Shown here: piece by piece, positions 36,047 to 48,126 of the stretch
Position numbering within the stretch: the first letter of the stretch is position 1
How the letters are laid out: each line of letters starts with the position of its first letter
Origin: Pseudomonas sp. CHM02
GTDB taxonomy: Bacteria > Pseudomonadota > Gammaproteobacteria > Pseudomonadales > Pseudomonadaceae
Direction: 5' to 3'
Assembly (NCBI RefSeq): GCF_000612585.1
Contig: NZ_JFCA01000006.1
Location: forward strand, 62,001 to 126,000
DNA: 64,000 bases
Notes under the pieces: generated by a model
Told to the model about the DNA's origin: nothing
The model's input: the letters and a program-made list of their open reading frames with translations, nothing else
Database searches by the model: none
Translations under genes and position numbers: made by a program

Positions 36047-36066
36047 CGCCTGCCCCGGCAGTCAGC
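36042..36066. terminator. Possible bidirectional hairpin
   Basis: GCTGAC at 36042-36047 pairs with GTCAGC at 36061-36066, with extra pairing of TGCC to GGCA inside. It lies where the aldo/keto reductase remnant and the receiver-like gene converge. There is no T-run, so termination is only a guess. Confidence 0.25.
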
Positions 36067-36598
36067 GCTTGGGCGACAGGCCGATCGCACAGGCGAATAC
36101 CGCCGGGTCCCCCTGGCAGGTGGCTCGCCTGGCCATCGACTGTTTGCTCGCGCGGGGCGCCGCCCCCTCCGTATCAACGGCGCGCAGTGCCGGACGCTCC
36201 AGGGGCTGCCTACCTTGCGCCGGATCCACGATTTCCATGCAGCGACGCAACGAGTTGAAGTCCGGCGACTGCGACAGCGACAAGTGCAGGGTCTGGCTCA
36301 CTGACACCGACACCAGCGAACTCTGCGCACATTGCCCGTCGTAGATCAGCGTGTGGCGAATCAGCGGGTTGTCGTGGCAGTACTTCAGCAGGTTCACCTG
36401 CCGCGAGCGCACCAGCGCGGTGTCGATGATCAACAGGTCGAACGCCACGCCTTCGGAGCGCGTCAACGCTTGCAGTTCGTCGAACGAACTCAATGGGGCG
36501 ATGCGGTAATAGCCCAGTTGGTTGAGCATTTTCTCGATCTTGATCCGTTGCAGAAGGTCGGCATCGGCAATCAGCAGGCGTAACGCTTTATTGGACAT
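36062..36598 (-). CDS. Atypical receiver-domain protein next to the fimbrial locus
   Basis: The 178 residues start at ATG 36598. The first 120 fold like a CheY receiver: LRLLIADADLLQRIKIEKMLNQLGY with the acidic pair, and LLIIDTALV with the phospho-acceptor Asp. The usual Thr/Ser and Lys of the switch are replaced (TLIYDGQ, no Lys at the expected site), so signalling may not be phosphorylation driven. The C-terminal 50 residues are basic, disordered-looking and include a CxxxxxxxxC pair; there is no DNA-binding or EAL domain. It is divergent from the fimbrial chaperone. An RcsB-box-like motif lies upstream on its strand (36663-36676), so it probably belongs to the fimbrial regulon. Confidence 0.7.
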   Translation of the reverse strand: MSNKALRLLIADADLLQRIKIEKMLNQLGYYRIAPLSSFDELQALTRSEGVAFDLLIIDTALVRSRQVNLLKYCHDNPLIRHTLIYDGQCAQSSLVSVSVSQTLHLSLSQSPDFNSLRRCMEIVDPAQGRQPLERPALRAVDTEGAAPRASKQSMARRATCQGDPAVFACAIGLSPKR

Positions 36599-36662
36599 AG
36601 GGTAGACCTGACAGTTGGGCATCAGCGTCGATCACGGTAACGGTCAGGGGCAAACATGACTT

Positions 36663-36676
36663 TAAGGCGATTCTGA
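36663..36676 (-). promoter_or_regulatory. RcsB-box-like motif, copy 1
   Basis: On the minus strand this reads TCAGAATCGCCTTA, 12 of 14 identical to the perfect copy at 46561. It is 65 bp upstream of the receiver-like gene. Confidence 0.5.
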
Positions 36677-36705
36677 AACGGTAGGCGGTGGCAGTGGCGC
36701 ACTTT

Positions 36706-36719
36706 TAAGAATCGCCTCA
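36706..36719 (+). promoter_or_regulatory. RcsB-box-like motif, copy 2
   Basis: TAAGAATCGCCTCA is 12 of 14 identical to the perfect copy at 46561. It lies 65 bp before the fimbrial chaperone start at 36784, the same distance as copy 1 from its own gene. Confidence 0.55.
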
Positions 36720-36783
36720 AAGCCCTCGCGCCGCCCGCGCCCTACCATGGAGCGCGTCCCTAAACGCCCCATGGAATTCACCT

Positions 36784-37473
36784 GTGTTCATGTTTCTACT
36801 CAGAATGGTGCTGTTGGCCGGCGGGCTGCTGGCCCTCGCGCCATCGCCCGCCGATGCGGCGCTGCAGATCGAGGGCACGCGCCTGATCTATTTCGGCCAG
36901 GACAAGGCCGCCAACATCGGCGTGGTCAACCAGGCATCGCGTGAGGTCGTGGTGCAAACCTGGATCAGCGGCGAGGATGACTCAGCCGGGCACGATGTGC
37001 CGTTTGCCGCCACCGAGCCGCTGGTGCAACTGGCGGCCGGCGAGCATCACCCGTTGCGCATCCTGTATGCGGGCGAAGGCTTGCCCGTGGACCGCGAGTC
37101 GTTGTTCTGGCTGAACATCATGGAAATCCCGCTCAAGCCGGAAGACCCCAACAGCGTGCAGTTCGCGATACGCCAGCGGCTCAAGCTGTTCTATCGGCCG
37201 CCCGCGCTCAAAGGTGGTTCGGCCGAGGCGGTGCAGCAGTTGGTATGGAACACCGATGGGCACAGCGTCACGGTCAGTAATCCCAGCGCGCTCCACCTGT
37301 CGCTGATCAATGTGCAGACCGACAGCCAGACGCTCAGCGATTATCTGCTGCTCAAGCCCCGTGAGCGCAAAACCCTGAGCGCACCGAGCCCCTTGCCAAA
37401 AGGCACCACCCTCCAGTTCACCGAAATGACCGATATCGGCTTGCAGGCCCGCCACAGCGCGGCGCTCAACTGA
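36784..37473 (+). CDS. Periplasmic fimbrial chaperone (adhesin side)
   Basis: The 229 residues start at GTG 36784 with GGAA 7 bp upstream; ATG 36790 is the alternative. A signal peptide ends in SPADAA. It has a PapD-like two-domain immunoglobulin fold: GTRLIYFGQDKAANIGVVNQ, VQTWISGEDD, the PLVQLAAGEHHPLRILYAG strand, ESLFWLNIMEIPLKPE, IRQRLKLFYRPPAL with the conserved Arg and Lys that anchor the subunit C-terminus, and NPSALHLSL. It is encoded directly before the tip adhesin (TGATG overlap to an in-frame ATG), so it probably serves that subunit, while the second chaperone serves the pilin. Two chaperones are usual in Cup systems. Confidence 0.92.
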   Translation: MFMFLLRMVLLAGGLLALAPSPADAALQIEGTRLIYFGQDKAANIGVVNQASREVVVQTWISGEDDSAGHDVPFAATEPLVQLAAGEHHPLRILYAGEGLPVDRESLFWLNIMEIPLKPEDPNSVQFAIRQRLKLFYRPPALKGGSAEAVQQLVWNTDGHSVTVSNPSALHLSLINVQTDSQTLSDYLLLKPRERKTLSAPSPLPKGTTLQFTEMTDIGLQARHSAALN

Positions 37474-37496
37474 TGGATCGCGAGGTATTTGCCCCC

Positions 37497-38477
37497 ATGT
37501 CACTCACCAAACGATGCTTACCCCTGCTGTTGTGGGCCTGCGCGGTCCTGCCCGCCACCAGCCATGCGCTGGCCTGCCGTGAGGATGGCAGCGGCTCGAT
37601 CATCACCCAGGAGGCGCTGGGCACTGCGCTGGCGGTAGCCGCCGATGCGCCCAACGGCAGCATCATCTGGGAATCCGGCCCACGCTCCACCGATGTGATC
37701 TGCAAAGACGACTACAACTACGGCCGCGAGGAAATATATCTCTACGTCAACCCGGCCAATGTGAGCATCGGCACCGGCATTCGCGTGGGCATCCGCTACA
37801 ACAACCAGCCCATTACCCAAAGCACCGGCAAGGTCGGTACCGGGTTCTTTTCCGATCGAGGCTGCACCTCCAACTGCATCGGCTGGGACAAGGCGCGTTT
37901 CACCCTCAACTTCAGCGTGTTCATCGAGAAATACGACCCCACGCCCCCAAGCGGCCAAGCCAGTACATTGACCTCGTACCGCGTGTTCCAACTGGACGGC
38001 GTGCGGGGGCTCAACTCACGCCCCAACAGCAACTTCAACTACGTGGTCACCGGCATGAACGGCATCCGTTTCGTGCCGTGCACGCCGGAGCTGACCATCA
38101 CCCCGAGCGTGGTCAACTTCCCCACGCCGTCACGCAAGGCCTCGATCGGTGAAGTCGCCAGTTCCGCGAACTTCAGCCTGAACCTGCGCAAGGGCTGCGA
38201 CACGCCCTACACCGTCAGCGCACGCTTCGCCACCACGGCGGGCGGCGGCAGCGTGATCAACAATCTGCTGGTACCGGACAACAACCGCTCGGTGGGCATC
38301 TCGCTGTCCCGCGCCGAGAGCCAGCAACAGTTGCCGTTCAACAACTGGTTCACCCTGCAGGAGCTGATGGGGCTGGGCCAGAGCCACGATGAATTCCGTG
38401 CCGACCTGAAGTGGCGCACGCTGCCGATCCCCGGCGCCTTCGATGCGGCCGTGGTGGTGGATATGTATTACAAGTAG
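37497..38477 (+). CDS. Fimbrial tip adhesin, Cup type
   Basis: The 326 residues start at ATG 37497, chosen because it gives a clean signal peptide (SLTKRCLPLLLWACAVLPATSHALA). ATG 37473, overlapping the chaperone stop, would add an acidic nine-residue lead. There is an N-terminal lectin-like domain with Cys pairs (LACREDG, DVICKDDY, RGCTSNCIG). A C-terminal pilin domain begins near FVPCTPELTITPSVVNFP and contains the SxNFxLNLRKGC block and a beta-zipper end, AAVVVDMYYK, that accepts donor-strand exchange. Such two-domain proteins cap chaperone/usher fimbriae and bind surfaces or glycans. It is separated from the pilin-usher genes by four regulatory genes. Confidence 0.85.
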   Translation: MSLTKRCLPLLLWACAVLPATSHALACREDGSGSIITQEALGTALAVAADAPNGSIIWESGPRSTDVICKDDYNYGREEIYLYVNPANVSIGTGIRVGIRYNNQPITQSTGKVGTGFFSDRGCTSNCIGWDKARFTLNFSVFIEKYDPTPPSGQASTLTSYRVFQLDGVRGLNSRPNSNFNYVVTGMNGIRFVPCTPELTITPSVVNFPTPSRKASIGEVASSANFSLNLRKGCDTPYTVSARFATTAGGGSVINNLLVPDNNRSVGISLSRAESQQQLPFNNWFTLQELMGLGQSHDEFRADLKWRTLPIPGAFDAAVVVDMYYK

Positions 38478-38485
38478 GCCGCTTT

Positions 38486-38499
38486 TAAGGATCGTCTTA
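38486..38499 (+). promoter_or_regulatory. RcsB-box-like motif, copy 3
   Basis: TAAGGATCGTCTTA is 13 of 14 identical to the perfect copy at 46561. It lies 9 bp after the adhesin stop and 35 bp before the first hybrid kinase, so the kinase/EAL operon may be autoregulated. Confidence 0.6.
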
Positions 38500-38534
38500 T
38501 GCCTCGCGCGACGGCTGGCGCTTAAAGTTCGCCG

Positions 38535-41339
38535 ATGCGATTGAAAAGTTATCTGCTCCAGATCAACCCCGTCCTCTCCCGACCCGAAGCAGCCAGAAGG
38601 CTGCTTCGCATTTTTGCGACCGTGCTGCTGATCGGCATCCTCAGCGGGGTCTATACCTTCCTGCTGTCCACCTTCAACAACGATATTTCCCAGCGCCGCG
38701 GCTACATGAGCAGCGCCATCGCCGAAGCCCACACCTTTTTCACCAACCGCGAGGCCTTGCTCGAAAGCCTCAGTCTGTCTGCGGTGCGTCGGCCATCGAA
38801 GACGCCGGTCTACACCTTTTCCCCGGAAGAGCAGCACTTGCTATTGGGCGACGTGCCGGCCAACCAGTGGAGCATCTGGCTGACCACGCGCATGCGCGAT
38901 TACCTGAAGGCCAAGCAACTCAATTTGCTGTACGTGAACGCCGGGCCTGCGCCTCAAGTGACACGCCTGTTTGACGCCACCGTAAAAGTGCTACCGATTT
39001 CCAAGTGCATGCTCAACCGCCTCAAGACCCTGCGACACAGCGATCCAGCCAGCCTTAACGAGGTATGGCTGAGTGACAAGACCGAGGGTCACTCGCACCT
39101 GTACATCTTTATCCGCCTGGATGAGCGCGATCCCGAGTCAGGTTGGCTCGGCATGGAAATGGAAAGTCGCGAAGTGTCCTCGACCCTCAGCGACAAAAGC
39201 GCCGGCGAGTTCATGATGCTCAGTTCTCAGGGCATGCTGGTGTTCACCAACAGTGACAACGCACAGTTGAGCCAGCAACGCCTGCGGCCCGGGGAAGACA
39301 GTTTCTTCGGCTTTGTCGGCAACGGCTGGCTGCCCGATCACCTGGTGATCCGCAAGCACCTGAAGTCCTCGGACTGGCAACTGATGTACTCCATCGACCT
39401 GCGCGCCGTAGTCACTGGCTTGTGGAAGCAGTTGCTTGGCTCCCTGCTGTTCTGCCTGTTCAGCCTGACGCTGATCTGGCTGGTGATGCGTCGGGTCGAC
39501 CAGCGTTTCATCATTCCGTCGATCCATCGCATCCAGGCGCTGATCGAAAGCGAAGCATTCGGCCGCGATGTGATCCAGACCGCGCCGGTGGCCCTGTGCG
39601 TGCTGCGGCGCACCGACGGCCAGGTGGTGCTGGAAAACACCCTGGCCCAGCAATGGCTGGGCCACGGCCCGGAGCGCGAGCGCTTGCGGGCCGGCTGGAT
39701 CGAGCAGGCGTTCGCCGACGGCCCGTCCGAACGCAGCGACTATTTCGAGACCATCGACGGCCGCCACCTGTACCTGAGCAGCGCGCCGACCCGCTACAGG
39801 GGCGAGGACGTGCTGTTTTGCGCCTTCAGCGATATCAGTGCGCGCAAGCAGGTGGAGGCGGCGCTGGAAGAAGCCCGGCACTCCGCGGATGCGGCCAACG
39901 CCGCGAAAACCCTGTTCCTGGCGACCATGAGCCATGAAATCCGCACACCGCTGTATGGCGTGCTGGGCACCCTGGAACTGTTGGCGCGCACGCAACTGGA
40001 TGCCCAGCAGAAAGATTATCTGCACGCCATCGAGGGTTCGTCCTCGACCTTGCTGCAACTGATCTGCGACGTGCTGGATGTATCGAAAATCGAAGCTGGC
40101 CAACTGGCGCTGGAGTTGAGCGAGTTCTCACCACTGGAGCTGGTGCACGAAATCATCCAGGGCTATGCAGCCGCCGCCCAAGGCAAAGGCCTGCAACTGT
40201 ACGCCTGCTTCGACCCCAAGTTGCCGGAGCGCTTGATCGGCGATGTGACGCGTATCCGCCAGATCCTCAACAACCTGCTCAACAATGCGGTGAAGTTCAC
40301 CGACTACGGGCGCGTGGTGCTGCGGGTCAAGGTGCTCGGTCGCGATGGCGAACGCTCGAGCCTGCTGTGGCAAGTCTCGGACACTGGCAAGGGCATCACC
40401 CAGGAAGACCAGGCGCTGATTTTCGAGCCGTTCTACCAGAGCGAAGGCAACACCAATGTGGTCGCCGGCACCGGCCTGGGCCTGCCGATCTGCCAACGCC
40501 TGACCCAGTTGATGAACGGCCATATCCGCATGGTCAGCGAGCTCGGCCTGGGCAGCAGTTTCAGCCTCACCCTGCCGCTGGAAGAAGCACCGACCGCGCC
40601 GATGCCCCCGCTGCTGGCCGAGACCATCTACGTGGCCTCGCCGATCCCGGAACTGGCCCATTCCATCAGCGGCTGGTTGCGCCGTTGGGGCGCACGGGCC
40701 CAGACCGGCCTGCCAACCTTGCCGGAAAGCCATCTGCTGCTGCAATTGCATCCCGGCAGTGTCGATCCACTGTTGGTGCCCGACTGGCCGGGGCCCGTGA
40801 TCCATGTCAGCAGCAACGCCTGCAACGCCCTCGAAGCGGAGGCCGGCGCGTGGCACGTCAACCTCAACCACCTGGGCGCGATTCACCAGGCGGTCAGCCA
40901 GGCCCAGGGGCTGTGGGTGGCCCGCGCCGATGAGCAGACGCGCCAGCGCGACCTGAAGAAACTCAACCTGCACCTGCTGGTGGCCGAGGACAACATCATC
41001 AACCAGCTGATATTGCGCGACCAACTCGAAGAACTCGGCTGCACCGTAGAACTGGCGGCCGATGGCCAGGAAGCGTTGCAGCTGTACACCGCCGGCCAGT
41101 TCGACGTGGTGCTGACGGACGTGAACATGCCCCACATCAACGGCTACGAACTGGCACGCGAACTGCGGCGCCAGGGCTGCCCGTTACCGATTATCGGGGC
41201 TACCGCCAACGCCATGCGCGGCGAGGCCGACCTGTGCCTGGCCGCCGGCATGGACCATTGCCTGGTCAAACCCTTTGCGTTGCGGGCTCTATTCAACTCC
41301 CTGGCGCCTTATGCACGGATCACCCATGAAGCCCCTTAG
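38535..41339 (+). CDS. Hybrid sensor histidine kinase (PvrS/RocS-like, no HPt)
   Basis: The 934 residues are arranged as a membrane helix at about 24-46, a periplasmic sensor domain to about 295, a second helix at about 296-318, a PAS-like segment (320-435), the HisKA domain with phospho-acceptor His467 ([11 protein letters not shown]), the HATPase domain (NNLLNNAVKFTD, DTGKGI, GTGLGL), a degenerate receiver-like stretch and a full receiver with Asp862 (VVLTDVNMP). There is no HPt domain, so phosphate must go to a separate HPt, probably that of the second kinase. The pairing with a downstream EAL response regulator, which it overlaps by 14 bp, is the PvrSR arrangement known at the P. aeruginosa cupD locus. 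Confidence 0.9.
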   Translation: MRLKSYLLQINPVLSRPEAARRLLRIFATVLLIGILSGVYTFLLSTFNNDISQRRGYMSSAIAEAHTFFTNREALLESLSLSAVRRPSKTPVYTFSPEEQHLLLGDVPANQWSIWLTTRMRDYLKAKQLNLLYVNAGPAPQVTRLFDATVKVLPISKCMLNRLKTLRHSDPASLNEVWLSDKTEGHSHLYIFIRLDERDPESGWLGMEMESREVSSTLSDKSAGEFMMLSSQGMLVFTNSDNAQLSQQRLRPGEDSFFGFVGNGWLPDHLVIRKHLKSSDWQLMYSIDLRAVVTGLWKQLLGSLLFCLFSLTLIWLVMRRVDQRFIIPSIHRIQALIESEAFGRDVIQTAPVALCVLRRTDGQVVLENTLAQQWLGHGPERERLRAGWIEQAFADGPSERSDYFETIDGRHLYLSSAPTRYRGEDVLFCAFSDISARKQVEAALEEARHSADAANAAKTLFLATMSHEIRTPLYGVLGTLELLARTQLDAQQKDYLHAIEGSSSTLLQLICDVLDVSKIEAGQLALELSEFSPLELVHEIIQGYAAAAQGKGLQLYACFDPKLPERLIGDVTRIRQILNNLLNNAVKFTDYGRVVLRVKVLGRDGERSSLLWQVSDTGKGITQEDQALIFEPFYQSEGNTNVVAGTGLGLPICQRLTQLMNGHIRMVSELGLGSSFSLTLPLEEAPTAPMPPLLAETIYVASPIPELAHSISGWLRRWGARAQTGLPTLPESHLLLQLHPGSVDPLLVPDWPGPVIHVSSNACNALEAEAGAWHVNLNHLGAIHQAVSQAQGLWVARADEQTRQRDLKKLNLHLLVAEDNIINQLILRDQLEELGCTVELAADGQEALQLYTAGQFDVVLTDVNMPHINGYELARELRRQGCPLPIIGATANAMRGEADLCLAAGMDHCLVKPFALRALFNSLAPYARITHEAP

Positions 41340-42522
41340 TATTCTGATCGTTGAGGACCATCCCCTGCAGCACATCTACCTGCAGCACCTGCTCAGTGAG
41401 CTGGGGGATTTCATGCTCGAAACCGCCGAGGATGGCAAACAAGCGCTGGAGCGGCTGCGCCAGCGTGATTTCGACCTGGTACTGACCGACCTGCTGATGC
41501 CCGGCATGGACGGCGTGCAATTTATCCAGTGCCTGGCCAGCCTGCGCTGCAAGCCGGCCCTGGCGATCATGAGCGCTGCGTCACGCCGCATGCTGATGGC
41601 CGCCAGCCTGGTGGCGAAGAACCTCGACGTGGAAGTGATCGGGCTGATTTCCAAGCCGGTCGCTGCCGACGCCTTGCGCAGCCTGGTGGACCAACTGCGC
41701 AACCGCGTACGCAGCCCCTCCTCCCCCACCTTGCCCGAGCACCTGGACATCGACCGCCACACGCTGATCCAGGCCATGGGCAACGGCCAGTTCCAGGCCT
41801 GGTTCCAGCCGAAGAAATCCCTGGCCAACGGGCGCATCGTCGCCGCCGAAGCGCTGGTGCGCTGGATGCACCCCGAGCAAGGCGTGATGCTGCCCGCCGC
41901 GTTCCTGCCGGCCATAAAAGCGTTCGAACTGGAAGAGCGCCTGTTGTGGGTGGTGCTCAAGCAGGCCATCCACGCCCAGGAGCGCTGGCGCCAGCGCGGT
42001 TACGAGATCCCCGTGGCGATCAACCTGCCCACGCACCTGCTCAACAGCCACGACCTGGCCGACCGCCTGCTGGAATTCGTGCTGCACCACGATGGCATTC
42101 CGGGAATGATCTGTTTCGAGCTGATGGAATGCTCGGTGCCCCAGGACATCAGCAACTTCTATGCGGGCGCCTGCCGCTTGCGCATCAAGGGCTTCGGGTT
42201 GTCCCAGGACGATTTCGGCAAAGGCTACAGTTCGTACCTCAACCTGGTGTCCACGCCCTTCACGGAACTCAAGATCGACCAGGCGCTGGTGCAGGGCAGC
42301 CACGACAACGAAGGCATTGCCCAGGCCCTGGCCAGCATCATCGCCCTGGGCCGCAAGCTCGGCCTGACCGTGGTCGCCGAAGGCGTGGAGACGCCCCAGC
42401 AACTGGCGCTGTTGCGCAAGATCGACTGCAACCAGGTGCAGGGTTTCCTGATTTCCCACGCAGTTTCTTCGGAACAATTTCAACAACTACTGAACAATGA
42501 TGGCCCCGCGACATCTCACTAG
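41326..42522 (+). CDS. Response regulator with EAL c-di-GMP phosphodiesterase domain (PvrR/RocR-like)
   Basis: The 398 residues start at ATG 41326. It has a receiver domain (SILIVEDHPLQHIYL, phospho-acceptor in LVLTDLLMPGMDG, Lys in LISKPV) and an EAL domain from about residue 145 with AAEALVRWMHP, INLPTHLL, FELMECSV, DDFGKGYSSYLNL, LKIDQALV, VVAEGVET and QGFLIS. The catalytic Glu, the metal-binding Asn/Glu/Asp-Asp and the general-base Lys are present, so it should hydrolyse c-di-GMP when activated. In PvrR and RocR systems this lowers fimbrial expression, opposing the RcsB-like activator. It is translationally coupled to the first kinase. Confidence 0.92.
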   Translation: MKPLSILIVEDHPLQHIYLQHLLSELGDFMLETAEDGKQALERLRQRDFDLVLTDLLMPGMDGVQFIQCLASLRCKPALAIMSAASRRMLMAASLVAKNLDVEVIGLISKPVAADALRSLVDQLRNRVRSPSSPTLPEHLDIDRHTLIQAMGNGQFQAWFQPKKSLANGRIVAAEALVRWMHPEQGVMLPAAFLPAIKAFELEERLLWVVLKQAIHAQERWRQRGYEIPVAINLPTHLLNSHDLADRLLEFVLHHDGIPGMICFELMECSVPQDISNFYAGACRLRIKGFGLSQDDFGKGYSSYLNLVSTPFTELKIDQALVQGSHDNEGIAQALASIIALGRKLGLTVVAEGVETPQQLALLRKIDCNQVQGFLISHAVSSEQFQQLLNNDGPATSH

Positions 42523-42600
42523 CAGCCGGCCACGGATGATGCGTCCAATATAGGACTAAGCTCCATCCAGTGCCGATGTGTCCTGCGCCTGCGGAAACCC

Positions 42601-45789
<3,189 letters not shown>

Positions 45790-45812
45790 ACTGGCATTAC
45801 GGACGGCCCTTT

Positions 45813-46460
45813 ATGAAAACATTCAACGTGGTAATCGCGGACGATCACCCGATCGTGCTGCTCGGGGTACGCGAACTGGTGGAGCGTGACACGCGCTTTC
45901 AGGTGGTGGGCGAGGCCGTCTGTTCGGCAGGCCTGATCGAGTTGTTGCAGCGCCAGGGCGCCGACATCGTGATCACCGACTACAACATGCCCGGCGACTC
46001 GCCCTATGGCGACGGGTTGAAGCTGGTCGAGTACCTGAAACGGCATTTCCCGCAGGTGCAGATCCTGATCCTGACGATGATCTCCAACCACCTGATCCTC
46101 ACCCGCCTGCAGGAACTGGGGGTGGTCGGCATCATCCAGAAAAGCCAGTTGCACACCGAGATTCAATTGGCGCTCAAGGCGATCGCCCAACAGAGCGCCT
46201 ACCGCAGCCTGGAACCGCCCAAGACCTCGGTGATCGAGACCCTCACGGCCATCGACGAGCGTTTCTCTACCTTGTCGCCCAAGGAGTTTGAAATCCTGCG
46301 CCTGTTTATTTCCGGCATGAGTGTGAGTGATATTGCGCGCAGTCAGAACCGAAGTTCAAAAACCATCAGCGCGCAAAAAATATCGGCCATGCGCAAACTT
46401 GAAGTCAGCAGTGACCAGGATCTTCTTGCCTATTGCCTGGCGCGTAACATCTTCAACTAA
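45813..46460 (+). CDS. RcsB-like LuxR-family response regulator
   Basis: The 215 residues start at ATG 45813; the open frame reaches back into the kinase gene. The receiver has the acidic pair in VVIADDHPIVLLG, Asp in IVITDYNMPGDSPYGDG (the RcsB-type insertion after the acceptor Asp), Thr in ILILTMI and Lys in IIQKSQL. The LuxR helix-turn-helix near the C-terminus reads LSPKEFEILRLFISGMSVSDIARSQNRSSKTISAQKISAMRKL. In P. aeruginosa RcsB activates cupD. Box-like motifs matching the enteric RcsAB consensus precede the units of this locus, which supports the same role here. Confidence 0.92.
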   Translation: MKTFNVVIADDHPIVLLGVRELVERDTRFQVVGEAVCSAGLIELLQRQGADIVITDYNMPGDSPYGDGLKLVEYLKRHFPQVQILILTMISNHLILTRLQELGVVGIIQKSQLHTEIQLALKAIAQQSAYRSLEPPKTSVIETLTAIDERFSTLSPKEFEILRLFISGMSVSDIARSQNRSSKTISAQKISAMRKLEVSSDQDLLAYCLARNIFN

Positions 46461-46560
46461 GCGGCAACTTTAAAAGCCATTTTGGGACAATGACTTAAGC
46501 CTATAACTGCTGGTCCCCACCCTTCCATAAATGCAACTAGACCGCCCCCTCCCACGCTTA

Positions 46561-46574
46561 TAAGAATCGTCTTA
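46561..46574 (+). promoter_or_regulatory. RcsB-box-like motif, copy 4 (perfect palindrome)
   Basis: TAAGAATCGTCTTA is the core of a perfect inverted repeat (ATAAGA-ATCG-TCTTAT, 46560-46575). It agrees with the enteric RcsAB consensus TAAGAATATTCCTA in 11 of 14 positions. It lies 82 bp upstream of the major pilin ATG in a 196-bp intergenic region. Confidence 0.65.
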
Positions 46575-46656
46575 TTTGCTCGTCTGCACTCGCCTCTTAC
46601 TATTTCCCGGCAGTTCAGAAACCGCACTTTTCCAACTCACACTTATGGACATCATC

Positions 46657-47262
46657 ATGAAGAAGTTTTCCCTGGCTGTTATCGCCTCGGCCATTATTTG
46701 CGCGGCCGGCAGTGCATTCGCCGAAGAGACTGCGGCACCGACACCGACGCTGGGCGGCAGCGGCAAAATCACCTTCACCGGCATCATCAACAACGATGCC
46801 TGCTCGGTTGACGGCGCCAACTCCGACCGCACCATTTCGGTGGACATGGGCAACGTCTCGATCAAGGACATGGGCACCGCGGAAAACCCAACCGCAGGTC
46901 GCGTAACCGCCAAAGACTTCAACCTGAACGTCAACTGCAACCAGGGCACCAAGGTCGCGATGATCTTTGACGCCAACAACGGCGGCTCGGGCCTGGTGAC
47001 CGGCAAGAACGTACTGGCCCTGAACCCGGGTTCGGCCACCGCACAAAACGTCGGTATCGCCCTGCTCGACAGCAAAGGCACGCTGATCGACCTGAGCTCG
47101 CCAGCCACCGCACGCATCGAAAGCACCATGCACGGCCAAGGCACCGAAGGCGGCGACGCCACCCTGAGCTTCGCGGCGGCCTACGTCACCACCGGCGCCG
47201 CCGGTGCATCGACGGCCGGTCGCGGTGACGCCACCCTGCCGTTCATCCTGCAATACGAATAA
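46657..47262 (+). CDS. Major fimbrial subunit (type 1 pilin family)
   Basis: The 201 residues start at ATG 46657. A signal peptide ends in AGSAFAEE. It has the pilin fold with GKITFTGIINNDACSVDG (beta-strand A with the first Cys), NLNVNCNQGTKVAMIFD (second Cys of the conserved disulfide), NVGIALLDSKGTLIDL and a C-terminal beta-zipper FAAAYVTTG...LPFILQYE with the penultimate Tyr. The short N-terminal extension before the fold is the donor strand used in polymerisation. It is the first gene of the pilin-chaperone-usher unit, with the strongest RcsB-like box upstream and a hairpin after it that would favour higher pilin dosage. Confidence 0.92.
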   Translation: MKKFSLAVIASAIICAAGSAFAEETAAPTPTLGGSGKITFTGIINNDACSVDGANSDRTISVDMGNVSIKDMGTAENPTAGRVTAKDFNLNVNCNQGTKVAMIFDANNGGSGLVTGKNVLALNPGSATAQNVGIALLDSKGTLIDLSSPATARIESTMHGQGTEGGDATLSFAAAYVTTGAAGASTAGRGDATLPFILQYE

Positions 47263-47286
47263 ACCCGGCGCCTGTGCACCGAACGC

Positions 47287-47306
47287 GCGAGGCCTTGCGG
47301 CCTCGC
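47287..47306 (+). other. Hairpin between pilin and chaperone genes
   Basis: GCGAGGCC-TTGC-GGCCTCGC is a perfect 8-bp stem with a 4-base loop. It has no T-run. Such intercistronic hairpins stabilise the upstream pilin message or partly stop transcription, giving more pilin than usher. Confidence 0.6.
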
Positions 47307-47338
47307 CATTCCCCTTCTGACGACACCGGACCCACCTC

Positions 47339-48070
47339 ATGCTGCCTCGTTCTATCGCCGCGGGCCTCGGCCTGCTGGGCATGCTCATGGCTGCCCAGGC
47401 CACCGCCAGTATTTCATTGAATGCCACGCGTATCGTGTTCGATGGCGACCACAGGGAAGCCAATATCACCGTGCGCAACGGTAACCAGGATGTGCTGATC
47501 CAGTCCTGGGTCGACCGCAACGACACCAGTGGCAGCCGCGCCCCGTTTGCCGTCACCCCGCCGTTGGCACGGGTGTTCGCCAAGGAACAGCAACTGCTGC
47601 GCATCTTGTATGAAGGCACCGGCATGCCCACCGACCGCGAGTCCGTGGTGTGGCTCAACGTGCAGGAAATCCCCAAGGCCAGTGAAGCCGAGAACACCTT
47701 GCAGTTGGCCATCCGCCAACGCATCAAGATTTTTTTCCGCCCTGCCGGTTTGCCGGGCAGTGCGTTGCAGGCCCCTGCCCAACTGGAGTGGACACTGGCC
47801 AGGCACGGCGCGCAAAGCGTGCTGACGGTGAAAAACCCGACGCTGTACCACGTGTCCATGGCCGACATCAAAGTGCAGGAACAACTGGCCAGCGACTCCA
47901 CCATGGTCGCCCCGGGCGAAGAAAGACAGTTCCCGCTCAAGGGCCTGACCGCCAGCGGCGCGGTGCAGTTGTCGTTCTCCAGCATCAATGACTACGGCGC
48001 GCAGAACCATTACACCGCCTCCCTGGCTGGCGGCACCACACACGCCAGTGAATCACGCCGCAAACCCTGA
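47339..48070 (+). CDS. Periplasmic fimbrial chaperone (pilin side)
   Basis: The 243 residues have a signal peptide ending in AAQATAS. It has a PapD-type fold: LNATRIVFDGDHREANITVRN, IQSWVDRND, PPLARVFAKEQQLLRILYEG, ESVVWLNVQEIPK, LQLAIRQRIKIFFRPAGL with the subunit-anchoring Arg/Lys, KNPTLYHVSM and a C-terminal SFSSINDYGA. It is clearly paralogous to the chaperone at 36784. Encoded between pilin and usher, it delivers the pilin to the usher. Confidence 0.93.
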   Translation: MLPRSIAAGLGLLGMLMAAQATASISLNATRIVFDGDHREANITVRNGNQDVLIQSWVDRNDTSGSRAPFAVTPPLARVFAKEQQLLRILYEGTGMPTDRESVVWLNVQEIPKASEAENTLQLAIRQRIKIFFRPAGLPGSALQAPAQLEWTLARHGAQSVLTVKNPTLYHVSMADIKVQEQLASDSTMVAPGEERQFPLKGLTASGAVQLSFSSINDYGAQNHYTASLAGGTTHASESRRKP

Positions 48071-48126
48071 GCACATCGCCTCAGGCTCACGCTTGTTCGC
48101 CAACCAGGGATGCCACAGGTCTTCGC

